64,000 nt of DNA, from assembly GCA_024305405.1 (NCBI GenBank), contig JAKNDB010000110.1, forward strand, positions 3,038,001 to 3,102,000, written 5' to 3'. The DNA is from Dirofilaria immitis. Its lineage: Eukaryota > Nematoda > Chromadorea > Rhabditida > Onchocercidae. The notes beneath the pieces are model-generated. The model was given only the letters and a program-made list of their open reading frames with translations. It had not been told where the DNA came from and did not search any database. Position 1 is the first letter of the stretch. The number at the start of each line of letters is the position of its first letter. Of the stretch, positions 12,945-25,269 are shown in pieces. The position numbers were made by a program, and so were the translations under genes.

Positions 12945-15900
12945 ATGTTATTTTTTTGCTCATTGGTTCTCCTTGCATCTTTCTTTTAATATCTGTATCG
13001 CTCAATATTATAACTATAAGTTACTTATTACTTCTGTTCATATCATAGTATCATCAACTACTTTGAGTAGTTTTGTACTTTTAATTTTGAAAATGACCAG
13101 GAGGTAAGTTCTATTTAGATTATGTCTCATCTAATCATCTGATGACTTACACTTATGTTGAGCATCTCATTGGCTTTCCAGGCGCATATATTTTTATACT
13201 TTCATAAAATGTTACAGTTTGTTAAAAACTATATAAATGCATATTACCACTTGTTTGTTTTTAAATATATCAATAACATAATAAATTATCTGTTCATAAT
13301 GATTTGTTGCAATGAAATGTTCTTCGTTGAGTTCTTTGAGCAGTGTAATTTTATGCAGTGTGCCTGATTTATTTTCAATTGAGTGAAGGGTGCTTCCTGA
13401 TTCAGCTTTGTTATTACTTTGTACTTTATAGTTGAGAATTAATAGACTATTAGTCTATTCTGAGTTTATCAACGGTCTGTAACAGAATTCATGTCCTAGT
13501 ACACTGCATTGTTTAAGGACCATTGCATATCCTTCGCATCTTTTTTTTTTTTTTGTTATTTTGATTCATTTTTACAAAAATTTCATCTGTGTTGCTTGTT
13601 GTTGATTCAGGATTGTGATTTACCAAAGTGAATAAAACTTGGTTTTTTTTTTTAGCTTTTGTAGTCATTTCATCTTATTTGAAGAGATTGTCCATTTAGG
13701 ATGGGCGAGTAAGACTGACTATTATTGTGGACATTAAAATAGGGTTTATTTTGTGGCAGATTAATATTAGATACTTGATGGGGTGACCAAATAAAAATAA
13801 AAGGCAGTTAGATTTTCCATGCAAGGCGAGGTAGATTAGGGCAAAATTGATTAGAATAGGAAGATAATCTTATTGATGTTTCGCTTATCTCGTTTTTGTG
13901 ATTGTTACTAACAAAAGATTTGATGGAAGCCGCATAAACGGGTGATGTGATATGGATTGTTCCATTTTTATGAAATTGGCAATAGTAGCGAATCTCGTAT
14001 GGTTCAGTGATATGCCCAGTTACGGCACGAAATCATGATTATGAAGAAATACGACAAGCTGTGTACACAGTGAGCGGCTAGAGTTTTTCTTTTTTTTTTT
14101 TATTTATTTATTATTATTATTAAATTGGAAATCATAGATGCGTTTAGTGCGTTCATTCAATAATTACTACTTTCTCATTCCTAAATATATCCACGGACTG
14201 CAATTTATTTTTCCATTTTTCAATATCCATTAACTGGTATAGACTTGATTTCATAATGACGTTTACCAATATTTTCTATTTCATTTTAATCGAAGGCTTA
14301 AATTTATATTTGTTTTAAAATAGCAATATTGGAAGCTCATTATAATAAAAAATGAATGCAATGCAGAAATGATATGATATTTCATTTGATATGAGAGGAT
14401 AAAAGCTTTAGTAATGAATAGAAGAACTAGGCTGCTGTGTGACAAATATAGTCAATGATAATCCTGTTATTAATAGTATTAGTAATGAGTATTATTGATG
14501 ATTGTTACTAGGTTGACAAACGTAATGATGATCATGATAACAAGAGAGGAGGTTAAAAGATGGCAGACAAAAGTAGTTGAATGAGCTGTGTGATGAGATA
14601 GAACATCAAAGGAGCAGATTGTTCAGCCAAATGACTGTTGGTTAATTGGTCGACAATGGAAATTCTAATTGGCTTTAAAAATAAAGGACAACAAATATAT
14701 TGCCCCGATTACATCTCTTTACCAATTCCTAACCGTTCCGATGTCTATTTACCTGCTCTCAAATGTCCCTTTATCTTTGTATCTGTTCCCGACTATCATT
14801 CTTCCTTTCTTTTTGATATAAATTTCAACGGTCATTACTACTTCTCGACCGTCTTATTCTACTTTCACTCACATTCCGTTAAAATTTAGTCGTCTGCATG
14901 CTTGAAATTGAATAAATTGTATTTATTGCTGGAATTAATCAATTATTTCTCCATCTTAATTGAAATTTCATGGAGATTTCAATTTAGGACGAATTTAGAT
15001 GATTGTTGGTTCCAGCATTTCATTATCGTCTGCTTATTTCTCCTTTTCCACAATATTTTTCATTATCAAGCAACGCTCTTATTTATTACTACCAAATGAA
15101 ATTTGTTAATTATAAAATAAATTAGTCGGCCATCATTGTTTCCTTTCTGTGACAACTTACACGACCAAATATTTCAAATTTTTGGAAAAAACTGGTCCCA
15201 CTCTGCCATCTATCTGATAGTAAGCATGACTTCATCTAGTTACCGTTCATTTAACGATTCATTAATTGTTGAAATTTTGTCTACAGTTCGAAACAATCAA
15301 TATAATATTAAATATCCAATTTAAAAATTCTGTCTATGGATACCTACCAAATACTTTTTGCCATATGGTTTCTATTAGATAAATTGCATGACATTGAAAA
15401 TCGTGTTAGATAGCAAAACAAAACATAAGTTACTCATTTTGTTCGGGCATTTTCCATATTAGTTGAATTGAATCGATTAATTGGTGTTAAAATTAAGGTT
15501 GCTGATTTTCGGAAGAGAACGAAATGGTGGTAATGGAAGAACCAGTGAAAAATTTAGAAAAGCGCTTATTTGCTGAGGAAATCGGTGATGAATATCAACC
15601 ATTGCATTAGCGCAGAGTTACTGATGGCTAGAGGAGAAATTGCTTCGAACTCTTTGAATTCAATTCGGAATACTTTCAAACTGAAGATAGCGTGTAAAAT
15701 AACAATTTACTAAAAAAGTTATAAAATATGCATTGATCAAATCGAACAAAAGAAGAATATGATGAAGAAGATAGCCAAAGGTTCATTTGAAGTTTGCTTC
15801 GAAGGTTTTTCCTTCGAAAGAATGGAGTGATTGAAGAAGCGATGCGGGAATTGCTGCAATCCTTCAGAAATATTCTGTTCCTTATATGTAAAATTGTTTA

Positions 15901-16198
15901 CTATAAAAGAAGGAAAGGGTGGTGACCATTTGAATAGATATATTTCTTATTCAATGCAATTTCAGTATGAATATATATCTATCTAAGCGAGTTAAATTAA
16001 ACCGATTCTCAATTTTTTCTGCATCCTTCTGTGTATAAACGAACTCTCTGCAATTGTATTTATATACACCTGGTTGCATAACACAAACGGTACGATCTGA
16101 TGTTAGATGTTATAATGTGTTGTATTATATTTTATGCTTAGCATGACATTTATGCTTCTTCAATGCTTGTTGAACTTGTTCATCTAAGAAGCTTATTA

Positions 16199-16256
<58 letters not shown>

Positions 16257-18514
16257 TATAGCTAAATATTCTATTATTATGGATTATGGCCTATGCTTTT
16301 CAGAACTATTAATGCATTTGCTATGATATCAAAATAGGTCACAACATTAGATAAATAGGCAAATATTTAGTATTAATTTTTCCAGCAAAATTAATGTTTA
16401 AAAATGTAAATTACATAAATTACGTAACTTTCCATTTATTCAGACCAGTTTTGACACTCGAAAATGAGGATAAAAGTCCATTTATTTATGCATGCAAGAG
16501 ATTCCATCTAATAAAGATTAAAAATATTTATGATTACAAAAATTGCCGAAGTACAATTTGCAAGACTGCATGCTGCATAAATTGTGTGATCTATTGCTGC
16601 ATTACGATAATCTATTGACTATATTGAACTTCAGGGCATTTTTATTTTCGATATTAAACAACTAGATAGTGAAGTAGGATGAGAAATGTACTGATAATGC
16701 ATAAAGATGTGAAAGATCTCAGTCTTTCCTTCCACTTTCAATAAAAAATGTTTAACAATGAGGAGTTGTTGCACAGAGTTAGACGATAAGTTGAAAAATG
16801 AAAATGTTCACATTTGTGAACCATCTTTAGAAAATGAATGAATTTCAACTCTTCGAGACAAAGCGAAGGATTCCATGTTAGATGCTTTTCATCATTTCAA
16901 CCTTTCTGCTACTGTTGCTCTCTTTATTTTTTTTTAGCTTAAATTTTATACCATAATTTTACAATTTTCCAATTTTACTTCTTTTTTAAGCCTTTAAAAA
17001 AAAAAGTGAAACTTTAAAAGCCATATTTGAAGTCATTGAAATGAGCGAATGATCAGTGAATTTGTCCAAACTTCTAATATTTGCTCCTGCTCGAAAATAT
17101 TTTCACAGGTAATGTAACGAAATGCTAATTTATAGCTCACGCTGATTCTTTATATTATGAAATGTTATTGAGTTGAAGAGTGGTTATCTATAGCAGACAA
17201 ATGATACCGCTAATGTCAACCATTGACATCAACATTCTCTACAACTAATATATTTTTCATTGAAAAATCAGACATTGTCCTCGAACTTTCTTGTCATTTC
17301 GCTAGTAATGATGCATGACATTTTAAAGTGATGAGATGAATTTTGTTTGGAACGCTTGTGGCTTTCTCAATCTTTTATTTGTCATTCGTATGTTCAAAGG
17401 ACTTTTTTTTTCTTTTTTATCAAATCTTCAGCTTAGAAAATTTTCTACGTCCATTCAAGGAAATCTAATCAATCCACTGATACATAACACTGCTCCGATC
17501 ATAGAATAATTACACATTGTGCTGATATGAAGAAGTCAATACTGATTTTGAAAAGTAATCTTTTCATTGAAACAAAAAAATTTTTTGCTATTAAATGGTT
17601 TCTATCATGGAGTAAAATTATTCGCTAAATTGAATAAACACATACAGTTATGGGTCATCATTAATCTTTGTATTAGTGATTTAAATAATCATCAGAAATA
17701 AAACGGCTTAGTGTCACTGTATAATCGTATTTGAGTGCGATTCATTCTCTTTCACACAAACAATAGCTAATATTTTTCAACAATTGACGTTTTGGAAAAA
17801 CAATCTATTGCTGTAATAACATCCCTCATATATCACTTATATCAGTTAGTATCATCAATTCCAGTTCAGTATTTCTCCATTACTAATTTTACTGGCACTA
17901 TTGAATTCCCGATCATTTTCTCTATTTTTGATTTCATTATCCTTTTGAATATTAAACTTTGTAGAGTTACTTTTAACTTCCAAAGAACTTTTTTTCTGGC
18001 AGATGTAAATAAACAGTAATTGAGCTCAGCAACTTCTCAATACATATATATTAAGAAGTTTTTCGACTTCTATTTCACATGCTGGAAAATTAAGATGTAA
18101 TGTAATCTTGTGGAATTTCATTCTACCTATCAATCAATGCACGTTAATGCAATTTTCTTCATTAACAAAGTGATAATTTCATTCGATATAAGGTGCAAAG
18201 TGTTTATGGATAATTTTGTTTTTTTTTTTTTTTGATTTAATATATTTTAAAAGCTCAATTATTGCTATTATCGAGTTATCAATTACAGAAAACGTACAGA
18301 CTGATAATTGGATATTTGAAAATATTCTTCTTTGAACGCTTCTAAAATTTGTTTTTCAGGAGGGATCTAAAAACGTCTTGTAATAAGTAAGAAACCTGAA
18401 GCTCGATATCCAGTAAATGACTACAGCAGTGCATCTTCATCTTCGCAACAACAATTGGTGTTGATATTAGAAGACTGGAATTCAACGTTTATCAATCATT
18501 CCGTGAAGAAAATC
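12945..18514. other. Long intergenic region with (AT)n and a coding remnant
   Basis: About 5.6 kb between O-GlcNAcase and the TIAR-like gene. It is AT-rich with no exon chain that I can support. Contents noted: a coding-like stretch near 15521-15640, a pure (AT)27 tract at 16201-16254, and a T-rich CAG acceptor at 18351-18360 that may be a trans-splice or 5' UTR splice site for the TIAR-like gene, since all three frames after it stop quickly. Confidence 0.45.
16201..16254. repeat. (AT)27 microsatellite
   Basis: Uninterrupted alternating AT for 54 bases, ending at ATC. A simple tandem repeat in intergenic DNA, likely polymorphic in length. Confidence 0.95.
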
Positions 18515-21500
18515 ATGACAACGACAGAATTATCACAGACAAAAAATTCAGCATTAACGACTCAGCAATTGAATTTACTTAACGTAGCTTCAGCAACAGT
18601 ATCAACCCCTTTGACCGGAAATACTCCATCACCAATTTGTTCCACTTCGTTGGTAACGTTCAATTCTGGATATCAGCCACTGCAAGAGTATATAAATTTG
18701 GCCAATCAATGTAGCCAGCCAATACCAATGTTATCACCAATTACGAATATATTCGAAGGTGTCCCAATATTTCTCCTTCCTCAGTCATCTTCAAGTTCTT
18801 CTATAAACGGATCGTCGTACTACAATCCGTATCAGCGATCTATCATTGTATGTTCAAAAGCTTCTTTTACAACAAATTACCGGTTTCGAATCATCTTAAC
18901 ATTTTTAGCGATAATTCACCAAGGTCATTTAATCCTTTGGTACACTAATTTCCCGATGGTAATTGTAATTGCATGCCTACACAGTTTGGCATTTAAGGCG
19001 TCATGAAAAGATTTACGATATCAGTCATTAGACGATTTTATGTATCCGTATATCATTTACTTTCTAGATAGTAATTCAAACTGCATTATCGTAGTGGAAA
19101 GTATATAACGGTACATTTTCGACTCATTAGAAATCTCTCTAAAATATTTCTCACCATGCTCTAAAATGATCCAGACTTTGCCACTTTCATATTGCAATGA
19201 GATATGCAAGTTAGATTTCGTAGAAAGAAAATGCTTATAAATAGCAAAATTGCGATAGCATTGCCAGTGATATGTTTGCAGGAAACGAAAGCAAATGTAT
19301 GTCCAAGAAATCAATCACCAAAATTGGACACGAGTAGTATGTTTAAAAATGATTATTTCATAAACGAGAAAAAAGAAAAAGGAAAATTGATGACAATTAG
19401 ATTGACACTCATGTGACGTCAACTCAATCTTGATTTATTTCAGAGAATTTCCACGTATTTGTTGGTGACCTTGCTAACGAAGTAGACAACTGTACGTTGA
19501 AAGCAGCTTTTGAAGGCTTTGGAGAAATCTCGTCAGTTTTCAGGCTCTTACAATTTACCTCTTTACACCCTCGCCGTGAGCTTTTCCTCTTACCAACATT
19601 TACTAGCGTTGATTTCAGAATTTTCTGAATAAGCATTGTGGGAAATCCCAGTAAATTAGCTACTTCACGCCAAGAAAAGTAACAAATCCGACACTGTATC
19701 AAATCATTGCATGCAAAATTTCTCAATTGTTCCATGCTTAATTCATGATTCTGAAATAATGACAATATGTGCAATAAATGAAGAATCTGCACTGAATAAT
19801 TGCATTATTATTAGTTGTCCTGGGTAAAATTTCCAACAAATATCCTGAACTTCTTTTTCTATTGGATACCCTGAACTTCCTATCTTACAACTCTGGTGAA
19901 TGTTGTCTTCCGATACTGAGAGCTAATTCCATCGCTGACAAATCTGTCATGTTTCAGTGAAGCCAAAGTGATCAGAGACCCTCAAACATTAAAATCTAGA
20001 GGCTATGGCTTCGTATCGTTCCTTCTGAAGGAGGTAAGTTCATGCATCTTCTGTATCTTCCCTATAGTACAGGACCATTTTTGCTGTTTGTTACAGAAAT
20101 CTACGGAGCTAACCTTTCTTTCATCTCTTCTAAATTCCTTTTTCCATTCTACTTAATTGTAAGTGATCGACACACGAACTTCTGTTTCATTGATTTCAGA
20201 GAAATGCTAGTTTACTATGATCAAATGTTTTATCCGCTCCAATTTATAGAATGCAGAAAAGGCTATCGAGGAAATGAATGGGCAGATGATCGGGCGACGA
20301 CAAATACGTACAAACTGGGCAGTTCGCAAATTTGATGGAGGCGAAGAGAATGCGACGAAGTCAACACTGACGTACGAAAATATATTCAACGCGACCCATG
20401 CTGCGAACACATCTGTCTATGTAGGCGGCATTGCACCTGCTACTACTGGTAAATTTTTTCGTGCTGGGTATCTTGCAATGTATTGCGAATTATACAAATT
20501 ACATATCATTTTATCTGGCATTGACGCAGGATTTCTTCCTGCAAATTATCCACACAAAATTAAAAATCTGGCAGAAAGGAAGTTCTGTTCTTATGACTCC
20601 ATAGAATCTTCAAACGCAAAATTTCCAAAAAGTAAATCCCTTTTTTCAATCCTTCTTTCCTTTGTAGAAATCTGTTTTTCTTATTTTTTTACTTGTTTCT
20701 TCCAGTTTATTTCTTAACGAAATTGCTCAAAGGACTGAAGCGAATCTCGGATTTTTTTATTTAGAGTACATCGATTACAGTGCAATGTTTAAAATACAAA
20801 TAATGTAAGGAATAATGTTATTTAAATAAAAATATGGCATTGAAAAATTTGAATTTATACATCATACAGTAGAAAAATTCTGAAACATCATCAATTTTGA
20901 GAATTAAATTGTGAAATAAGAATTAAAGAAAAATTAAGCATTTAAAAATTAGACGGTTCTTTAAAAAAGTCAGTCTAATGTAATCTATGGATAAATTCAG
21001 ATGAGGAACTTATGCAGCTGTTTTCCACTATTGCTACTGTAATCGAAGTACGATTATTCAAACATCAGGGATACGCTTTCATACGATATTTGAGTAAGAA
21101 AGCAGCAGCTCAAGCCATCATGTCAATGAATGGAAAAGAGATAAACGGTCAAAAATAAGATGCAGTTGGAGTCGAATAGCCACAGATAATAAAGTAATTT
21201 ACACTTTGACTCTTACCATTTTTCCAAATACATATTTGATGCCATATATTACAGTATACAACATAGATGATGCTTCAAGGCATGATGCTATGTAACATAT
21301 CCTTGATTTATCCTTCGATAAACGTTATTCAGAAGATTAAGCTTATTTTATGGGCATTTTATTCAGAAGATTAAGCTTATTTTATGGGCATTTAAAATAT
21401 CATTTCGACCAATCCATATCAAAAATTTTTACATAAAAAGTAATAGCACTTTTTAGATTATTATATCAAATCAAACAACTGGTAGTATGAATCTATTGGC

Positions 21501-21615
21501 AAACAACATAATGGGATTCAGTCCGCTCATAAATCCAATACCATGGAATCAGAACCAACTCTTGCCACAATTCTGTGGTCATCCGTTGCTCTTTAATCGA
21601 TATTCGTATAAGTAA
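18515..21615 (+). CDS. TIA-1/TIAR-type RNA-binding protein, two RRMs
   Basis: Related to TIA-1/TIAR, which bind U-rich RNA and act in splicing, translation silencing and stress granules. Exons: 18515-18847, 19282-19333, 19444-19531, 19958-20033, 20250-20448, 21001-21193, 21457-21615; about 366 residues. The first 110 residues are Ser/Thr/Gln-rich with no RRM. The next RRM aligns with human TIA-1 RRM2 (HVFVGDLANEVDN, SRGYGFVSF, then RRQIRTNWAVRKFDGG) and the following one with RRM3 (SVYVGGIAPATT, HQGYAFIRY). The tail is Asn/Gln/Pro-rich (NPIPWNQNQLLPQFCG). Human TIA-1 has three RRMs, so RRM1 is absent or lies on an unseen upstream exon. The start is the first ATG of the open frame, after a likely 5' UTR acceptor. 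The A run 21151-21155 lacks one base; without it the frame stops inside RRM3. Confidence 0.88.
21325..21393. repeat. 34-bp tandem duplication in an intron
   Basis: The motif beginning ATTCAGAAGATTAAGC occurs at 21327 and again at 21361, a period of 34 bases with two near-perfect copies. It sits in the last intron of the TIAR-like gene. Two copies suggest a recent slippage or duplication event. Confidence 0.9.
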
Positions 21616-22168
21616 TGAAAGTAGAAGTATCTTGAAGCACTTCACATGAAAAATTAAATTATTCCGTTGCACTCCAATAGCATATTGTTAGTTTTACAAA
21701 AAATAACTAAATGACCAGATTCGATTAGTTAATTTCCAATAATTCATTCGCAGAATGTTATTTTATGCTTACTGCATATAACCATCATTAAAGCATTGTC
21801 AGATGAAAACTTTAATAAAAAATATAAAAGTTTTATTAGTCAATGAAACCAAAATTGTTTATCAGCAATTGTGGGATTTTGTCAGTGAAAAGAAACGCTA
21901 CCTTAATGAAATACGTTGTTTATTGCAGTCCATTTTATATCAAAAGACTTGTTGTGAGAGCGGAAATCGTTGTAGTTTTAACTATACATATTTAAAAATA
22001 ATATGTGATAGGAATCATTTGATTTAATTTTTATTTGAATAAGAACATTTCTCAACACATTTTTCTTCAAAAGAATTTTTTGCTGCGAAAAGATATCGGT
22101 ATATGTATTAATGATACTGATCATGAGATCATGGTACTGATACTATCGAGAGATGCTAATTATTCATA

Positions 22169-22420
22169 TTAAATATATTGATAGTTCGAAATTGCCGCTT
22201 TCACAAAATCAAGTTTTGATCCTGATGTAGTATAACAGTTCAATAGTGTCAAATTTCGGTAGCAACTAGGAAAATGCTGCAACATATCTAAAAGATGATC
22301 CAAATCACTTAGAGCTTTATCAGGTAGATCTGATGGGAATATTTGAGTCTCTTTCGTAAGGCCTATGCATGATTTGTTACTTTGTGCATAATTTTGATTG
22401 TGTAGCAAGTTGCAGGATAG
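22169..22420 (-). CDS. Orphan terminal exon, function unknown
   Basis: An 84-codon open frame in phase 0 begins directly after a good TTTCAG acceptor and ends at TAA. Composition is protein-like (for example SDLPDKALSDLDHLLDMLQ) rather than a translation of AT-rich DNA. No upstream partner exon was found within 1.5 kb on this strand and no family is recognised. It could be the last exon of an unseen gene, or a pseudogene fragment. Confidence 0.3.
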   Translation of the reverse strand, partial: LSCNLLHNQNYAQSNKSCIGLTKETQIFPSDLPDKALSDLDHLLDMLQHFPSCYRNLTLLNCYTTSGSKLDFVKAAISNYQYI

Positions 22421-22809
22421 CTGAAATCTTTTGCTACTTAATTTCGCTTTTCAAAATTACACATTCTGCATGACTACCAGAATGATCGATTAAATCTAGT
22501 ATCAGCTTACAACTCAAGAAGGAGAATATGCATTCTGGAAATACCGTAAGAGAATATGCGTCTTAAAAATACAACAATATCTTTGTTGATGCATCAGTAA
22601 ATTTTAACTTAAAGCACATTTATAGCACTTATAGCACACAAAAGAGGAACCTCTTTTTTCCTAGAAAACAACAGATAGGAATAAAAACGATAACATAAAA
22701 TTCTGAAGCATAGTTTTTGTTCGGATACTAATTCAACTGCAATTATTCAGAATCTGCGACGATTAAAATGAAATGTGACAGGAAATTCGTTCACATGTTA
22801 AAATTTCAG

Positions 22810-22939
22810 GAGTTTATAAAGGACTATATTCTGGCTCCTGAATTGTCGTCGATTTTCAGACATCTTTCACAGCTTTGTAAACAATACGTGATGTATTTGC
22901 AATCTCCAACCTACTTTCAAAAAGTAAGACCGAAATTAG
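22810..22939 (+). CDS. Orphan internal exon, function unknown
   Basis: A frame flanked by a TTTCAG acceptor and two possible GTAAG donors (after 22923 or 22939). It encodes about 38-43 residues including LSSIFRHLSQLCKQYVMYLQ. An ATG frame at 21803 on the same strand (LVNETKIVYQQLWDFVSEKK) could be an upstream exon of the same gene, but the junctions between them cannot be resolved. No family recognised. Confidence 0.3.
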
Positions 22940-25269
22940 GTAAGACTTGTTAGGTGCTGTTGTTTAGATTTTTGAAATTCAAATTCAGTTATGAATAAAA
23001 AAGCTTGGCGATAAGATAATAGATAAGTAGTCAAAGACTGACAAAATATTTGCATTACTAATAATTCAGTTGAATATACAACTCTCACTAATAATTCTTA
23101 TGATAATTGTAATAAAAAAACTCAAGAGAAAATTTAGAAGTTTAAAAATTGTATGATTATTACACAACAGAATGCTATTAATAAGTAAGTGATAACTAAA
23201 TTACATAGCGGATGTGTTGTTAAATGTGGTATTACTAATAATTCGAAAATTATGCAAAAATTATTTGGAGCTGGGTAGCACATGGAAATAAAAATTGTAA
23301 GCATTATGCTGTCATACCCATCACATAAGAAAATATTTGAATTTTTTTGACAATTTGATGCCTATTTTCCGTGGTACATTTTCTCTACTCATTTCAAAAT
23401 GCCTTTTCTTCTGTATATCATTGTAAAATTATTTATTTACCTTGCATCCTAAATAAACAGCACTAGTGAATTTATCGAAGAAATTTAGTGATTATTATCA
23501 TGATACTCTTTTAGAACAGTGATCAACAGCAGGTATAAAGATAGGCTAGATCTTTGATATATTGATTTCTTAGAAAGTTCTAATCTTGATAATCCTAATG
23601 TTTCGTCAATCTTTTTAAAATGCTTTCGCAAATTGTCTCAGTTATTTGCACCCATAATTTTTTCCCAGGGCTTTTTATATATGTGCTTTGAAATATTAGG
23701 AAATATCCAGTAAGGAATGTGAATAATTCCAAGTCTTTTAGCAACATTTTTTTTTTTAAATAGAAAATGAATCCGATTAAATTACAAGACAACTATTTGA
23801 GTTCTTCCTTCCTCTTTCCACACTTTTTATTTCCCTTTCATCATTTCTAATTTTATAAGAAGGGTCCAAACTTATAAAAATGAAATGGAAGGCAGGAGTT
23901 CGGAAGCAGAAAAACACTATCAGTGGTACATTCAAAAGAACGTCCACACTTTTCACAGCCAAAATTGATTGAACTGTGAATTCATTCAGATTTACTAATA
24001 AAGTAGTTTCGTCGAACTCCCATTAAATTATCTGGTTGAAAATAACCTTTTCAGAAATCTCATTACTCTCATAAGAAATACAGTAGAATCCTTTGGAAAT
24101 CTAATTTTACCTAAAATCGGATATGAAACAAGTTGGGTAACAGCAGATAAACTATTCTAGATGAGAATACTAGAATCGAGTAATTTTGGACAAAGCGAAT
24201 GAGTTCTTTGCATTTGATAGCAATCGTGTGGATGCAAATAAAATAGAATTCAGCTTACTGATTGTGAATGAAGAAGCTTATTAATGCAGCATCCTAACCC
24301 ACTATTTTCCTGATGAAAAGACAAGTTTCTCTGTGTTTCGCCTCTGTAATATTACTACTTTCAATTTCTTCTGAAAATATCATTGCTTACTCCCTCTTTT
24401 CTTGCTTTTTGGAGGCTTGATTATGACTAAAGATTGCATCCTTTTTAGTAATTACGTATGCTTCTGTTTTATGAGTTCCAGTGTATGGGAATTAATAACT
24501 TATTTGTATGGCACAAGGGCAAAATATAAAAGGTAGTAAATTAGAAACTGGTCATCGTTTTCCGTACTTTCGAGAAAAAACAGGTGGTAAAATTCATGGA
24601 TAATTGAAGAGCGTAATTTTTCAAAATTAATTGTGTTGGGTGAAGTTGTCCTCATGCAAGAAATATAATTATTTGCACTTATAATAAAAACAGATGGCTC
24701 ATAAATAGCTTCACGGAATTCATGTTTGTAATGTGATAATGATGCTACATTGCTAATCGTTCAGCGTTTTATTACTCAAAGCATATTACAATCAGTTTGC
24801 ATGAGAACGCGCAAACAAGTGGAATGATAAAATAAATCAGGAAAGAATCGCACAAAAAACAATTCCAAAACTTTCGAAATAAGCGAAATAACATATCGAG
24901 GAAAAGAAGACAAATTCGTATCAATTTTTACCCGTCAATCTTGCTGCAAAGACAACCTAACGAGATAAAATATCTATTTTTGCAACCTAATGAAATAAAA
25001 AATATATATACCTACGATAAAAAGCGTAGAATAACTTCTATGGAAAATCAAAATAAGAGTACCAACAGAAGAGATGAATACTATGAAGACAAGATCGAGA
25101 AACAAAGAGGTATTATATAACAAGATTCATTCCAGGTCAACAAAGTAACCCCGTATTCCCAAGACACATATTTCAACTTAACAGTTACCGTAAATAAATA
25201 AGGCAGTGAGCAGTAATAAAATTATGCTTCGAGATTCGCTTCGCCATTATTAGGATGAATTCAGATATT

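Larger units (their letters stand above)
21616..25269. other. Convergent intergenic region with orphan exon-like frames
   Basis: 3.65 kb between the 3' ends of the TIAR-like and GPR180-like genes. It contains three frames that look coding (21803-22027 +, 22810-22939 +, 22169-22420 -) but that I could not connect into a gene. The remaining sequence, especially 22950-25269, is AT-rich with no supported feature. Confidence 0.4.
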
